NCBI RefSeq assembly: GCF_042434915.1
Contig: NZ_CP170198.1
Span: forward strand, 434,001 to 498,000
Source: Aquimarina sp042434915
GTDB lineage: Bacteria > Bacteroidota > Bacteroidia > Flavobacteriales > Flavobacteriaceae
Direction of reading: 5' to 3'
Length of the DNA: 64,000 bases
Both the position numbers and the translations under genes were made by a program. Each line of letters begins with the position of its first letter. Position 1 is the stretch's first letter. This document shows, piece by piece, positions 25,177-34,622 of the stretch. A model generated the notes under the pieces. It did no database searches, was not told where the DNA came from, and was given only the letters and a program-made list of their open reading frames with translations.

Positions 25177-27327
25177 ATGAAAAAAATATTGTTTTTCTGT
25201 GCTTTATTTTGCATGTTCACCACCACAATATATGCGCAGCAATATAAAAGTCATAAGGTAGCTAAAGGAGAAAATGTTTTTAGAATTGCAAAACGATATA
25301 ATACAACTTCTGAAGCTATTTATAGAATAAACCCTACTGCAAAAGATGGGATCAAAGAAGGGCAAATTCTTGCAATTCCAATTACTAATAATCAAGAATT
25401 CAAAACTCATGTAGTAGGAGAGGGGGATACAGTATATAATATCGCCAAACGTTATGGAATTACCACAGCCGAGGTTTTTATTTACAATCCAGAAGCTCGT
25501 AATGGAATAAATCTTGGTGAAATTTTAAGAGTAGGAAAATTACCTCAATCAAATGCAGCTGGGGTCGATACCGATGATCCGACGGGAAAGCAAGCTATTT
25601 TGGATAGTTTAAAAGTTGTGCCAGAGCCAAAGGTTGTCAGCTTTAAAATACATAAAGTAGAACGTAAAGAAACTTTGTACGGTATTGCAAGACAGTATAA
25701 CATTACTATCGATGAAATTAAAAAGCATAATAAAAGATTATATTCTGAAGAAATTAAGAAACGGGATAAACTTAGAATCCCCGTGTATGAAAATAGTGCA
25801 ACTGTAACTAAACAGGATGATAGCTTAATTAGAGGTGTTTCTAAAACGACTAGTTATACAATTCAACCAAAGGATACAAAATTTGGTATTGCTCGCAAAC
25901 ATGGTATATCGGTTAGCGATTTAGAAAAACTTAATCCCGCAATGGATCCAGATTTTCCGATCGGTATGCAAATTACTGTTCCTAGTACTGTATTTGTTGG
26001 ATACGAAGAATTATTGGACTCTGGTTTTGAATTGTATCAAATTAAGCCAAAAGAGACGATGTTCTCTCTAGTACGTAGATTAGATATTTCGTCTGACTCA
26101 TTACTTGCAATTAATCCTTACATAAAAGACGGGCTCAAGGCAGGTATGGTAATTACAGTTCCAAAACCAAAAATTAAAGACTCTATTGCCTTTGATTTTG
26201 CCGAGGGGCAATCTATCAACTTAGAACGTAAGTTGTATAACTTTATACCCAAAAAAATCGCTGTAATGTTACCTTTCAGTCTAGATTCACTTAATATGAA
26301 TCAACGTCAGGATACAGAGGATTTTTTGAAAGCAAAGCGAGGAACTCGCGTAGCACTCGATTTCTATAGTGGTGTTTTGACAGCAATAGATTCTGCAAAG
26401 GAAAAGGGTATCACTGTAGAACTTAATGTTTTTGACACCAAAAAAAATAACAATGCTTCCTATCTCAAAAAAATTATCAGAGAAAATAATTTTAAGGACA
26501 TGAATGCAGTTATAGGTCCGCTGTATCAAGCTAACGTAGAACTAGTTGCTGAAGAGTTAAAGTCTTATGATGTGCCAGTGTTCTCGCCGATAACCAAAAA
26601 AGAGTCTAAGTTATACGGAAATTTCTTTCAAACACGTCCATCGGATATAATGCTTCAAGAAAAGGTTATAACCTATGTTCAAAAAGATACGATAGATAAA
26701 AATATTATTCTTATCGTTCAACAGGGTAAAAAATTTGAAGCAGTAAGACAAAAACTTATAGATGCATTTCCTACAGCAAAAGTTGCCAAAATTCAAGAAG
26801 GTAACTTTCTTTATGAAGAAGATTTATTGAAAGTTTTGGATGAGAACAAACCAAACTGGGTATTTTTAGAATCAGATGATATTGCCATGATAAGTAATGT
26901 AACACCTTTACTTAATGCAAAATTTGAAAGTCATAAAATTACTCTATTTACAACAGATAAAAATGCTGCCTTTGAAAATGATAGCGTAAATAATGTGCAT
27001 TTATCAAATTTACATTTACATTTCCCCTCTATAGACAAGGAGTACGAAGACGATTCAAATAAACGTATACCATTTGTTGAACGCTATAAAAGAAAATATG
27101 GAGTTGCACCCAATAAGTATGCTGTGAGAGGCTATGATATAACTTATGATATTTTGATGCGTTTAGGTACCGCAGACAATGTATATCAAGCAGCCACTTA
27201 TGAAGGAACAACAGAGTACGTAGAGAATAAATTTAATTATGCCAAGAAGGTTTCTGGAGGATATTATAACAAAGCTTCCTACTTAATTCGATTCGATGAA
27301 AACCTGAAATTAACAGCAGTCGAATAA
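25177..27327 (+). CDS. LysM-repeat protein with periplasmic-binding-like domain
   Basis: This 716-residue exported protein has a signal peptide (MKKILFFCALFCMFTTTIYAQ). Five LysM-like modules follow at about 25-69, 77-121, 157-203, 226-270 and 286-330, recognisable by patterns such as GENVFRIAKRYNTTSEAIYR-IN and GDTVYNIAKRYGITTAEVF. From about 358 on, the sequence resembles a type-1 periplasmic-binding/amino-acid-receptor fold (IAVMLPFSLDSLNM, VIGPLYQANVELVAEELK, VPVFSPITKKES). This LysM plus binding-protein combination is a recurring Bacteroidota architecture. It probably binds peptidoglycan and may sense or organise cell-wall processes; the ligand is unknown. It follows guaA on the same strand. 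Confidence 0.9.
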   Translation: MKKILFFCALFCMFTTTIYAQQYKSHKVAKGENVFRIAKRYNTTSEAIYRINPTAKDGIKEGQILAIPITNNQEFKTHVVGEGDTVYNIAKRYGITTAEVFIYNPEARNGINLGEILRVGKLPQSNAAGVDTDDPTGKQAILDSLKVVPEPKVVSFKIHKVERKETLYGIARQYNITIDEIKKHNKRLYSEEIKKRDKLRIPVYENSATVTKQDDSLIRGVSKTTSYTIQPKDTKFGIARKHGISVSDLEKLNPAMDPDFPIGMQITVPSTVFVGYEELLDSGFELYQIKPKETMFSLVRRLDISSDSLLAINPYIKDGLKAGMVITVPKPKIKDSIAFDFAEGQSINLERKLYNFIPKKIAVMLPFSLDSLNMNQRQDTEDFLKAKRGTRVALDFYSGVLTAIDSAKEKGITVELNVFDTKKNNNASYLKKIIRENNFKDMNAVIGPLYQANVELVAEELKSYDVPVFSPITKKESKLYGNFFQTRPSDIMLQEKVITYVQKDTIDKNIILIVQQGKKFEAVRQKLIDAFPTAKVAKIQEGNFLYEEDLLKVLDENKPNWVFLESDDIAMISNVTPLLNAKFESHKITLFTTDKNAAFENDSVNNVHLSNLHLHFPSIDKEYEDDSNKRIPFVERYKRKYGVAPNKYAVRGYDITYDILMRLGTADNVYQAATYEGTTEYVENKFNYAKKVSGGYYNKASYLIRFDENLKLTAVE

Positions 27328-27674
27328 TAAAAACTTAAACTTTATCCATTTTTAAATTGATTTGAAAATTAATTTTAATAACTGGAATAAAAGTTACATT
27401 TTTGTAATTCAATGGCTTAATGCTATAAAATTTTTATTTTTGATTCAATCTTATTGTAGTTAGAATAATTTTTTAGTATTATGGTATGAAAATTGATTTT
27501 GTTAAACTAAATTTAGTTTTTCTTAAGTATCCACTTATTGGTTGCTAGGTTAAATTAAAAAAATGTATTAATTTAAGAATAAATTGCCGTAACTGTATGC
27601 AATACTGTGCCCCGTATTGTTAGATTGTTGAAGGTGATATTTAATGAAAATGTGTAGGGCATAATTTTATAATT
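27328..27674. other. AT-rich intergenic region
   Basis: This 347-base gap after the LysM gene has no recognisable gene or terminator hairpin. A TATTTTTG box at 27435-27442 matches the -7 consensus and could serve the DUF922-like gene, but would leave a leader of more than 200 bases. The match may be chance. Confidence 0.4.
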
Positions 27675-28208
27675 ATGAGTAATTTTTTTACTATACTTTT
27701 ATCTATATTTTTTTTAAATAATGGTTATGTTGAAAGATTTTCTTATACCGAAAAAAGTACATTAGATTGGTCTGATTTTCGTGGAGATCCTAGAATGGAT
27801 AATGATTTTGACGCCAGTGTTAATACAGGAATTACCTACCAATGGTCCTACAGTAAAGATAAGGAGGCGATAGAGCTTAAATATGATGTTGATAGCTTTT
27901 GTTACCCACTACTATCATGGGTAAAGAAAGGGCAAATGACAGACTATCTTTTGGCACATGAGCAATTACATTTTGACATTTCTGAACTGCATGCTCGAAT
28001 TATGCGAAAACGATTAAAGGAGTATCAGCCTGGAAAAAACATAAGACGAGATTTAAATAAAATGTATAAGCTTGTAGAGCGTATGAGAACCAATATGCAA
28101 GAACAATATGATCTCGAAACTGATCATTCACGAAATAAGGTAAGCCAAAAGAAATGGGAAGCTAAAGTGAAGCGATTAATTCAATACTATAGTAAGTATG
28201 CTAAATAA
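27675..28208 (+). CDS. DUF922-like protein (possible zinc-dependent hydrolase)
   Basis: This 177-residue protein has a short hydrophobic N-terminus (about 3-16), probably an export signal or anchor. The body contains LDWSDFRGDPRMDNDFDASV and TGITYQWSYS. It then has LLAHEQLHFDISELHARIMRK, where HEQLH is a HExxH-type metal motif followed by a conserved F-D. This matches DUF922, a family of predicted secreted metal-dependent proteases without characterised activity in most species. The C-terminus is basic and helical. It is followed after 14 bases by the DUF3820 gene, so the two are likely cotranscribed. Confidence 0.78.
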   Translation: MSNFFTILLSIFFLNNGYVERFSYTEKSTLDWSDFRGDPRMDNDFDASVNTGITYQWSYSKDKEAIELKYDVDSFCYPLLSWVKKGQMTDYLLAHEQLHFDISELHARIMRKRLKEYQPGKNIRRDLNKMYKLVERMRTNMQEQYDLETDHSRNKVSQKKWEAKVKRLIQYYSKYAK

Positions 28209-28222
28209 ATAAGTGTTTGTTT

Positions 28223-28447
28223 ATGGACACTGACTCGCAAAAAGCATTTTTAGTTAAATTAGCTACTGCCAAAATGCCTTACGGTAAATTTAAAGGTTAT
28301 TTTTTAATTGATTTGCCAGAATATTATATTGTATGGTATCATACAAAAGGGTTTCCTTCGGGAACCTTGGGTAAACAACTTCAAACTATTTACGAGTTAA
28401 AATTAAATGGACTAGAATATTTGATTAGAAATATTAGAAAAATGTAA
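28223..28447 (+). CDS. DUF3820-family small protein
   Basis: This 74-residue protein contains MPYGKFKGYFLIDLPEYYIV followed by WYHTKGFPSGTLGKQLQTIYEL, the core of DUF3820. Some family entries carry the name putative quorum-sensing-regulated virulence factor, but the function is unknown. The ATG at 28223 was chosen over an in-frame TTG at 28217. It has no signal peptide. It ends ahead of a strong bidirectional terminator. Confidence 0.85.
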   Translation: MDTDSQKAFLVKLATAKMPYGKFKGYFLIDLPEYYIVWYHTKGFPSGTLGKQLQTIYELKLNGLEYLIRNIRKM

Positions 28448-28473
28448 TTGATGTTATTTTCATTTTATTCAGT

Positions 28474-28514
28474 AAAAAAAGCTCCAACTAAATATTTAAT
28501 TGGAGCTTTTTTTT
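28474..28514. terminator. Bidirectional terminator between the DUF3820 gene and lysA
   Basis: GCTCCAA at 28481-28487 pairs with TTGGAGC at 28500-28506. A-run and T-run flanks extend the stem and provide T-tracts on both strands. It serves two convergent genes. Confidence 0.92.
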
Positions 28515-28528
28515 GATTTTTATTTATG

Positions 28529-29758
28529 TTAGTTTACCATAGTGGCCTCTGCGTTAATCTCTATTTCTACTTGGTTATGTAAAAGATCATCAAATACTTC
28601 TCTTTTGCGAATCAAATGAGCAGAGTTGTTGTGCCATAATACTTCTGCTGGTCGATACCTTGAGTTGTAATTACTTGACATTGTAAAACAATAAGCTCCT
28701 GCATTTTTGACGGCAAGAATGTCTCCTTCATTTATTTCTGAGATCCTTCGATTTGTAGCAAATGTATCTGTTTCACATATGTATCCGACTACCGAGTAAA
28801 AACGTTCTTTACCATTAGGATTGCTAATATTAATAATTTCGTGATGAGAATTATATAACATAGGTCGTATTAAATGGTTAAATCCACTATCTACGCCAGC
28901 AAAAACTGTAGAAGTAGTCTGTTTTACAACATTAACTTTGGTTAAAAAATAACCAGCTTCACTTACAAGAAATTTTCCTGGTTCAAACCCTAATGTTAGA
29001 TCTTTACCATACTCTTTGCAAAAAGCATTAAAACGCTTAGTTAATTTTTGCCCTAATTCTTCAATATTTGTTTCAATATCATTTGGTTTATATGGAACTT
29101 TAAAACCACTACCAAAATCTATAAAATCAAGATCTTTAAAGTGTTTTGCAGTATCAAATAAAATTTGGCTTGCATACAAGAACACTTCAATATCAAGAAT
29201 ATCACTACCAGTATGCATATGAACCCCATTAACATGCATTCCTGTGTTTTCAACGATACGTAATACATGAGGAATTTGGTGAACTGAAATTCCAAATTTA
29301 CTATCGATGTGTCCAACCGAAATATTACTATTACCGCCAGCCATTACATGTGGATTAATACGTATACAAACAGGTGTTTTTGGATATTTTGTTCCAAATT
29401 GCTCCAGTATCGAGAGGTTGTCAATATTTATTTGAACACCCATTTTTGACACACTTTCAATTTCTTCTAGCGAGACGCCATTTGGTGTGTATATAATATT
29501 TTCTGGTGCAAAACCAGCATGTAATCCCAAACGTACTTCTTGAATAGACACTGTGTCCAAACCTGCACCAAAAGATTTCATTAATTTAAGGATCGAAACA
29601 TTAGAAAGAGCTTTTACCGCATAGTTAAACTTCACCTGTTTAACCTTATTAAATGCGTTTGCTAGTCGGTCATATTGCTCAGCAATTTTGGCAGAATCAT
29701 ATACATACACTGGATTTCCAAATTGTTCTGCGATCTCTAATAAATCTGAATTCTTCAT
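28529..29758 (-). CDS. lysA: Diaminopimelate decarboxylase
   Basis: LysA removes CO2 from meso-diaminopimelate to give lysine, using pyridoxal phosphate. The 409-residue protein has the PLP lysine K49 in FNYAVKALSN. It also has the fold-III segments VHMHTGSDI and FIDFGSGFKVPY, the phosphate-binding GFEPGKFLVSE, and the C-terminal active-site text CETDTFA together with the KNAGAYCFTMSSNYNSR block. These favour LysA over ornithine or arginine decarboxylases. It is a single gene whose promoter region upstream of 29758 has a near-consensus TACTTTCG box on the minus strand at 29786-29779. Confidence 0.97.
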   Translation of the reverse strand: MKNSDLLEIAEQFGNPVYVYDSAKIAEQYDRLANAFNKVKQVKFNYAVKALSNVSILKLMKSFGAGLDTVSIQEVRLGLHAGFAPENIIYTPNGVSLEEIESVSKMGVQINIDNLSILEQFGTKYPKTPVCIRINPHVMAGGNSNISVGHIDSKFGISVHQIPHVLRIVENTGMHVNGVHMHTGSDILDIEVFLYASQILFDTAKHFKDLDFIDFGSGFKVPYKPNDIETNIEELGQKLTKRFNAFCKEYGKDLTLGFEPGKFLVSEAGYFLTKVNVVKQTTSTVFAGVDSGFNHLIRPMLYNSHHEIINISNPNGKERFYSVVGYICETDTFATNRRISEINEGDILAVKNAGAYCFTMSSNYNSRYRPAEVLWHNNSAHLIRKREVFDDLLHNQVEIEINAEATMVN

Positions 29759-29918
29759 GGCATTATAATTTAAGGATACGAAAGTACTATTTTATATTAA
29801 AATTTCTTCTTTTTGTACCTCAAAAACATAACATATCACACTTTTGAAGCGACGTTCATTTTTTTTAACTCTCATTTATGAAGCATAAGAATGGAGAATC
29901 ACTAATTTTAGAATAAAA

Positions 29919-30557
29919 ATGCGATTAGCACTATTTCCACTACCCTCGGTTGTTTATCCAGGAGAACGAGTACCACTCCATATATTCGAGCCCAGGTATA
30001 AGGAACTTATAAAAGAGATTAATAATTCCAAAAGTACTTTTGGAATACCTGTGTATATTAATAAGGTAAAAGCATATGGAACCGAAGTAGCATTAGAACG
30101 AATCGAAAACACGTATAAAGAGGGGGAGATTGATATTTTATGTACTGGAAAGCGTATTTTTAAAATTGATAAATTTTATAAGCAATTACCAGGCAAACTT
30201 TATGCAGGAGGAGATGTTCTTTTTCAAGAGAATGATGTTATTACCTCTCAATCATTACAGGCAGAAGTATTACATACTATACATAAACTCTATATAGAAC
30301 TTAGTATTGATAATGCTCCATCTTTTAATCTTCCAATTACAAGTTATCAAGTCGCGCACAAAATAGGTTTATCAATACAGCAAGAGTACCAGTTATTAAC
30401 ACTATTTAATGAGATTGAGAGGTTGCAATTTATACTGAATCATCTTAGGATTACGTTGCCTGTTATTAAAGAAATTAATCGAACCAAGACTGTAATTCAA
30501 ATGAATGGTCACTTTAAAAATTTTGACCCCTTAGATTTTGAAGATTTTGAAATGTGA
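29919..30557 (+). CDS. LON substrate-binding-domain protein
   Basis: This 212-residue protein corresponds to the N-terminal (LAN/PUA-like) domain of Lon protease without its ATPase or protease parts. The pattern LALFPLPSVVYPGERVPLHIF followed by EPRYKEL is diagnostic. A helical tail follows (about 120-200). Stand-alone proteins of this type are widespread in bacteria, and their role is not settled; substrate recognition or protein quality control is possible. No operon partner is apparent, with 182 bases before sucC. Confidence 0.88.
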   Translation: MRLALFPLPSVVYPGERVPLHIFEPRYKELIKEINNSKSTFGIPVYINKVKAYGTEVALERIENTYKEGEIDILCTGKRIFKIDKFYKQLPGKLYAGGDVLFQENDVITSQSLQAEVLHTIHKLYIELSIDNAPSFNLPITSYQVAHKIGLSIQQEYQLLTLFNEIERLQFILNHLRITLPVIKEINRTKTVIQMNGHFKNFDPLDFEDFEM

Positions 30558-30675
30558 TTGAAAAATTAGTGGTATACTAGTGTAATCATTGAGTCTACTA
30601 TTGTTCATTTTAACAAAAGCCCGAAAACTGGAAATAACGGTCAAAAAGTTACAAATACTTTTTTAAGGTAAAAGA

Positions 30676-30707
30676 TTGGCACAGTTACCTCACTTTTCAT
30701 ATTTTTG
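30676..30707 (+). promoter_or_regulatory. Promoter of sucC (TTG and TATTTTTG)
   Basis: A TTG at 30676-30678 and an exact -7 box TATTTTTG at 30700-30707 are separated by 21 bases. This is the best complete Bacteroidota promoter in the window. It lies 33 bases upstream of the sucC ATG. Confidence 0.7.
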
Positions 30708-30739
30708 GAACTCCTATTAAAAAGGTAAAAAATAAAACT

Positions 30740-31933
30740 ATGAATTTACACGAGTATCAGGGTAAACAAATATTAAGCAGCTTTGGTGTACGCATTCAGC
30801 GTGGTATAGTTGCACACAATGCAAAAGAAGCAGTTGCTGCGGCTAAACAGCTCACAGAAGAAACCGGTACAGGATGGCACGTGATCAAAGCACAAGTACA
30901 TGCTGGTGGACGTGGTAAAGGCGGTGGTGTAAAACTGGCTAAAAATTTAAAAGATGTTGAAGAAATTGCAGGACAAATAATCGGAATGAATCTGATCACT
31001 CCTCAAACTTCGGCAGAAGGTAAAAAAGTACATCAAGTATTGGTTGCAGAGGATGTCTATTATCCTGGAGATAGCGAACCAGATGAGTTTTATATGTCAG
31101 TATTATTAAATAGAACTTCTGGTCGTAATATGATAATGTATTCAACCGAAGGAGGTATGGATATTGAAACAGTTGCAGAAGAGACACCACATTTAATTTT
31201 TACAGAAGAAATTGATCCAACAGTAGGTTTGTTACCTTTCCAGGCACGTCGTATAGCGTTTAACTTAGGTTTGAGCGGAGTGGCTTTTAAGGAAATGACA
31301 AAATTCGTTGCGAATCTGTACAAAGCATATGTCGAATCTGATTCTTCACTTTTTGAAATCAACCCAGTATTAAAAACTAGTGATAGTAAAATTATGGCGG
31401 TTGATGCCAAGGTTACCTTAGACGAAAATGCACTGTATAGACATAAAGATTATGTCGAAATGCGTGATATACGTGAAGAAAATCCAATTGAAGTTGAAGC
31501 TAAAGAAGTTGGACTTAATTACGTTGATCTTGATGGAAATGTTGGATGTATGGTCAATGGAGCAGGTCTTGCCATGGCTACTATGGATTTAATAAAGCAA
31601 GCAGGTGGCGAGCCAGCTAATTTTCTGGACGTTGGAGGTACTGCGGATGCAAAACGTGTTGAAGAAGCTTTTAGACTAATTCTAAAAGACGAAAATGTAA
31701 AAGCTATTTTAATTAATATCTTTGGTGGTATTGTTAGATGTGATCGTGTTGCTCAAGGTGTTGTTGACGCTTATAAAAACATGGGAGATGCTATCAAGGT
31801 GCCAATTATCGTTAGATTGCAAGGTACAAATGCCGATATTGCCAAAGAGCTAATCGATACTAGTGGATTAGATGTGCAAAGTGCAGTTGAGTTCCAAGAA
31901 GCTGCTGACAAAGTACAGGCTGTTATTGGATAG
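30740..31933 (+). CDS. sucC: Succinyl-CoA synthetase, beta subunit
   Basis: SucC forms, with SucD, the TCA-cycle enzyme that makes succinate and ATP or GTP from succinyl-CoA. The 397-residue protein has the N-terminal ATP-grasp domain (MNLHEYQGKQILSSFGV; HAGGRGKGGGVKLAK) and metal-binding segment LFEINPVL. The C-terminal CoA-ligase domain contains GNVGCMVNGAGLAMATMDLI, FLDVGGTAD and INIFGGIVRCD. Length and motifs are standard. sucD is not adjacent, as a terminator follows directly; separation of sucC from sucD occurs in Bacteroidota. Confidence 0.98.
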   Translation: MNLHEYQGKQILSSFGVRIQRGIVAHNAKEAVAAAKQLTEETGTGWHVIKAQVHAGGRGKGGGVKLAKNLKDVEEIAGQIIGMNLITPQTSAEGKKVHQVLVAEDVYYPGDSEPDEFYMSVLLNRTSGRNMIMYSTEGGMDIETVAEETPHLIFTEEIDPTVGLLPFQARRIAFNLGLSGVAFKEMTKFVANLYKAYVESDSSLFEINPVLKTSDSKIMAVDAKVTLDENALYRHKDYVEMRDIREENPIEVEAKEVGLNYVDLDGNVGCMVNGAGLAMATMDLIKQAGGEPANFLDVGGTADAKRVEEAFRLILKDENVKAILINIFGGIVRCDRVAQGVVDAYKNMGDAIKVPIIVRLQGTNADIAKELIDTSGLDVQSAVEFQEAADKVQAVIG

Positions 31934-31954
31934 CACTTAGAGTATTGAATATAT

Positions 31955-31990
31955 AAAAAAACGTCTAAATAAATTATTTAGACGTTTTTT
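31955..31990. terminator. Terminator after sucC (bidirectional form)
   Basis: ACGTCTAAATAA at 31961-31972 pairs with TTATTTAGACGT at 31974-31985. It is flanked by A and T runs, so it can end sucC and the convergent DUF1456 gene. Confidence 0.92.
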
Positions 31991-32015
31991 TATATAATGG
32001 TATAAAATTTCTTTT

Positions 32016-32291
32016 CTAACTCTCTTTTTCTTTTTTGATGACAGAAGATTTGCTTGGTTTTTTTTCTGGCATCGGACCCCTTAAATGAATGATAAGACCA
32101 TTTAAAAAATTCCTTAAGATCTGATCTCCACACTCCATATATTTGGGGTGATTTTCATTTCTAAAAAAAGCTCCTAACTCACTTTTTGTAACTTTAAAAT
32201 CTACTAGTGAGCAAATTTTTACTATATCATCGTCTCTTAATTTGTGAGCGACTCTCAATTTTTTAAAAATATCATTATTTGTTAATCCCAT
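32016..32291 (-). CDS. DUF1456-family protein (YehS-like)
   Basis: This 91-residue protein has the DUF1456 core, with MGLTNNDIFKKLRVAHKLRD at the N-terminus and VTKSELGAFFRNENHPKY in the middle. E. coli YehS carries two copies of this unit; here there is one, plus a basic tail (EKKPSKSSVIKKEKES). The function is unknown. It has no signal peptide. It is convergent with sucC. Confidence 0.85.
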   Translation of the reverse strand: MGLTNNDIFKKLRVAHKLRDDDIVKICSLVDFKVTKSELGAFFRNENHPKYMECGDQILRNFLNGLIIHLRGPMPEKKPSKSSVIKKEKES

Positions 32292-32368
32292 TGGTCAAAG
32301 ATAAGTATTTTTAAACATTAAAAAGCCTCGATTTTTGACAGGTAGTTTTAGTTCAATAAAATAAATGG

Positions 32369-32770
32369 ATGTATAAGAAAGAAGAAAAACTAAGCCTCTT
32401 GTCAGAAATGCTCAATTTTGCCAAAATAGATGGTGTGTTAAGATCTATAGAATATGAATTTATTGTTGCGGTGGCTAGGCAATTAGAAATTACTAAGGAT
32501 GAAGTTGATAGGATTTCTAATACAAACGTAAAAAGTACAGCCTTACCTTTAGAATCTCAAAGAATACTACAGTTTCACCGTTTAACACTTTTAATGAATA
32601 TCGATGGTAACGCTAGCGAAGATGAAATTAATCGGATCAAACAAATTGGTTTAAAAATGGGTTTACGGCCAGAAGCGATGGATACCGTTTTGAGTGAAAT
32701 GCATAAATATCCAAATCAAATTATACCACCCGACGAATTGGTTGCTATTTTTACAAAGTTTTACAACTAA
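32369..32770 (+). CDS. TerB-like cytosolic protein
   Basis: This 133-residue all-helical protein resembles the TerB/tellurite-resistance fold: LLSEMLNFAKIDGVLRSIEYEF near the N-terminus (an acidic A-x-x-D-G loop), then LTLLMNIDGNASEDEINRIK with a second D-G loop. The paired acidic helices are typical of the family, which can bind divalent metal. Functional assignment beyond the fold is not justified. It begins 77 bases from the divergent DUF1456 gene. Confidence 0.75.
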   Translation: MYKKEEKLSLLSEMLNFAKIDGVLRSIEYEFIVAVARQLEITKDEVDRISNTNVKSTALPLESQRILQFHRLTLLMNIDGNASEDEINRIKQIGLKMGLRPEAMDTVLSEMHKYPNQIIPPDELVAIFTKFYN

Positions 32771-32795
32771 CAGAATAATTGTCAAAGCACTGTCA

Positions 32796-33845
32796 TTAAA
32801 TTTTAATAGTAAATGTTGTGCCTTTCATCTCTTTACTTTCTACCGTAATTGCACCACCAAGAGCATTTATTTGGGATTTTGTTATAAATAATCCAAAACC
32901 TTTTGAATCTGGATGGTTATGAAAAGTGTTTTTGAGTCCAAAAATTTTGTGGCCGTAGCGTTTAAGATTAATACCTAAACCATTGTCCGTAAAATGTAAC
33001 ATCGTATTATTTGCATTACGTTCGGAAATTATCTTAATAACAGGATCAATGGCAGGATTGCGATAACGAATGGAATTAGAAATTAGATTATAAAAAATAT
33101 TTTCAAGATATGTTCTGCTATACTTTATACTGGGTACTTGGGTAAAATCAGTGATTATTGTAACGTTGTTATCGGTGATCATCTGAGTGAGATGCCGCTT
33201 GGCACTGGCAAGAGTTTGATTCAAATCAATAGTTTGCTTTTTAATGTTAACTTTTCGATTAATCTGGATCGTTCTAACCAATTGTCGTAAAGTTTCATTA
33301 AGAGTAAGTGACGAGTTTTCTAGTAAATCTATATATTCTAATTGCGAAGGAGCAGGATCGGTTTGCTTGAGAAAATCCGAAAGCATCATTATATTAGATA
33401 CAGGTGATCTTAAATTATGTGAAATGATATAAGCAAAGTCTTCAAGTTGTCGATTACGTTGACTTAGTTCTCTCACTAAACATTCTAATTCATTTTTGTC
33501 CTCTTTAAACTCTGTAATGTCTCTTGCTATGGCAAATAAATCCCCAGTGGTTTGAAAAGGAGTAGCACTCCACTCTAACCAAATATAAGTACCATCTGCC
33601 TTTACAAATCGATTTTCGAAGAGTACCGAGGGTTGTCCTTTTTTTAATTTATTAACTTCAACTGCTGTGATTCTTTGATCATCTTGATGTATGAAATCTG
33701 TAAAGGGATGAGAGGTTAAGGTTTCCATCGAATAACCAAGTTTTTGACACCATTGCGAATTTACCTTTTTCAAAAATCCGTTGATGTTAGCAATGCACAA
33801 CAAATCTTGACTCATCTCAAATAAAGCTTTGTATTCTTCTTCCAT
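32796..33845 (-). CDS. PAS-domain sensor histidine kinase
   Basis: This 349-residue soluble kinase has one PAS domain (about 5-112; LLCIANINGFLKKVNSQWCQ, FAIARDITEFKED). A HisKA domain follows, with phospho-acceptor H143 in DFAYIISHNLRSPVSN. The HATPase domain (about 240-349) has N box NIFYNLISNSIRYR and G box SKGFGLFITKSQINALGG. No membrane segment is present. It is a clear paralogue of the double-PAS kinase at 35025-36482, sharing PAS, HisKA and C-terminal text. No response regulator lies beside it; it may signal through the receiver protein at 34621-35022. Confidence 0.92.
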   Translation of the reverse strand: MEEEYKALFEMSQDLLCIANINGFLKKVNSQWCQKLGYSMETLTSHPFTDFIHQDDQRITAVEVNKLKKGQPSVLFENRFVKADGTYIWLEWSATPFQTTGDLFAIARDITEFKEDKNELECLVRELSQRNRQLEDFAYIISHNLRSPVSNIMMLSDFLKQTDPAPSQLEYIDLLENSSLTLNETLRQLVRTIQINRKVNIKKQTIDLNQTLASAKRHLTQMITDNNVTIITDFTQVPSIKYSRTYLENIFYNLISNSIRYRNPAIDPVIKIISERNANNTMLHFTDNGLGINLKRYGHKIFGLKNTFHNHPDSKGFGLFITKSQINALGGAITVESKEMKGTTFTIKI

Positions 33846-34117
33846 TAAGGGGGATGGGGATATTAATCCATGGTTAGGTATAAAAATATAAAATTAATTA
33901 ACAAAAAATTAATATTTACTACACAATATTTCATATTTCAGTTATTTATCGTTTGATAAGCGAAACTGTGTGTCTGAAATACATAAATTATTCTAATAAT
34001 GACAAAATTACAGTATTTATTACTTAAAAAATGACACAATGTCGTATAATTACTTTTGGCTTTTATTTTGCTTATATGGTAACAAGAACTATAAAATTAA
34101 TTTTAAAAATATACATT

Positions 34118-34558
34118 ATGAGTTTAGTAAAAAGAACAGAAAAAATGCCTTTCATGTTAGAAGATTTTTTTAATACAGATTGGTTAGGTGGTACCGTTAG
34201 TCAAAGTCGTATAGGATTTAATGTTCCTGCGGTTAATGTTATCGAAAATGATGATGAGTTCATCGTTCAATTAGCTGCTCCTGGTTTAAAAAAAGAGAAT
34301 TTTGCTATTGAATTAGATAATGATACGTTAACGATCTCTTCAAAAAGAAAAGAGGAGAAAGAGGATTCAATTGATGATAAAGTCAAGTTTACAAGAAAAG
34401 AGTTTACGTATACAGAGTTTAAGAGATCCTTTAATTTACCAGAATCGATCAATACTGGAGAAATATCGGCAACTTATGAGGATGGAATATTACATGCCAT
34501 CTTACCCAAAAGAGAAGAGGCAAAGGTACAACCAAAACGTTTAATTGAGATTGCATAA
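34118..34558 (+). CDS. Hsp20/alpha-crystallin small heat-shock protein
   Basis: This 146-residue holdase chaperone has the alpha-crystallin domain from about residue 30 on. It contains VPAVNVIENDDEFIVQLAAP, LKKENFAIELDNDTLTISS and the closing ATYEDGILHAILPKRE, followed by a short C-terminal extension. It binds unfolded proteins without ATP. I chose the ATG at 34118 (MSLVKRTEKM); the frame is open from 34031, but those 29 residues are hydrophobic and unlike the family. It sits between two signalling blocks and ends at its own terminator. Confidence 0.94.
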   Translation: MSLVKRTEKMPFMLEDFFNTDWLGGTVSQSRIGFNVPAVNVIENDDEFIVQLAAPGLKKENFAIELDNDTLTISSKRKEEKEDSIDDKVKFTRKEFTYTEFKRSFNLPESINTGEISATYEDGILHAILPKREEAKVQPKRLIEIA

Positions 34559-34588
34559 TCGTTTTATAAGTTTTATGATTTGCAAAAG

Positions 34589-34622
34589 ATGCGTCCTTAA
34601 ATCTAAGGGCGTATTTTTTTTT
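34589..34622 (+). terminator. Terminator of hsp20
   Basis: ATGCGTCCTTA pairs with TAAGGGCGTAT (one G-T pair in the stem) around a short loop, followed by a run of T reaching into the end of the receiver gene. Confidence 0.85.
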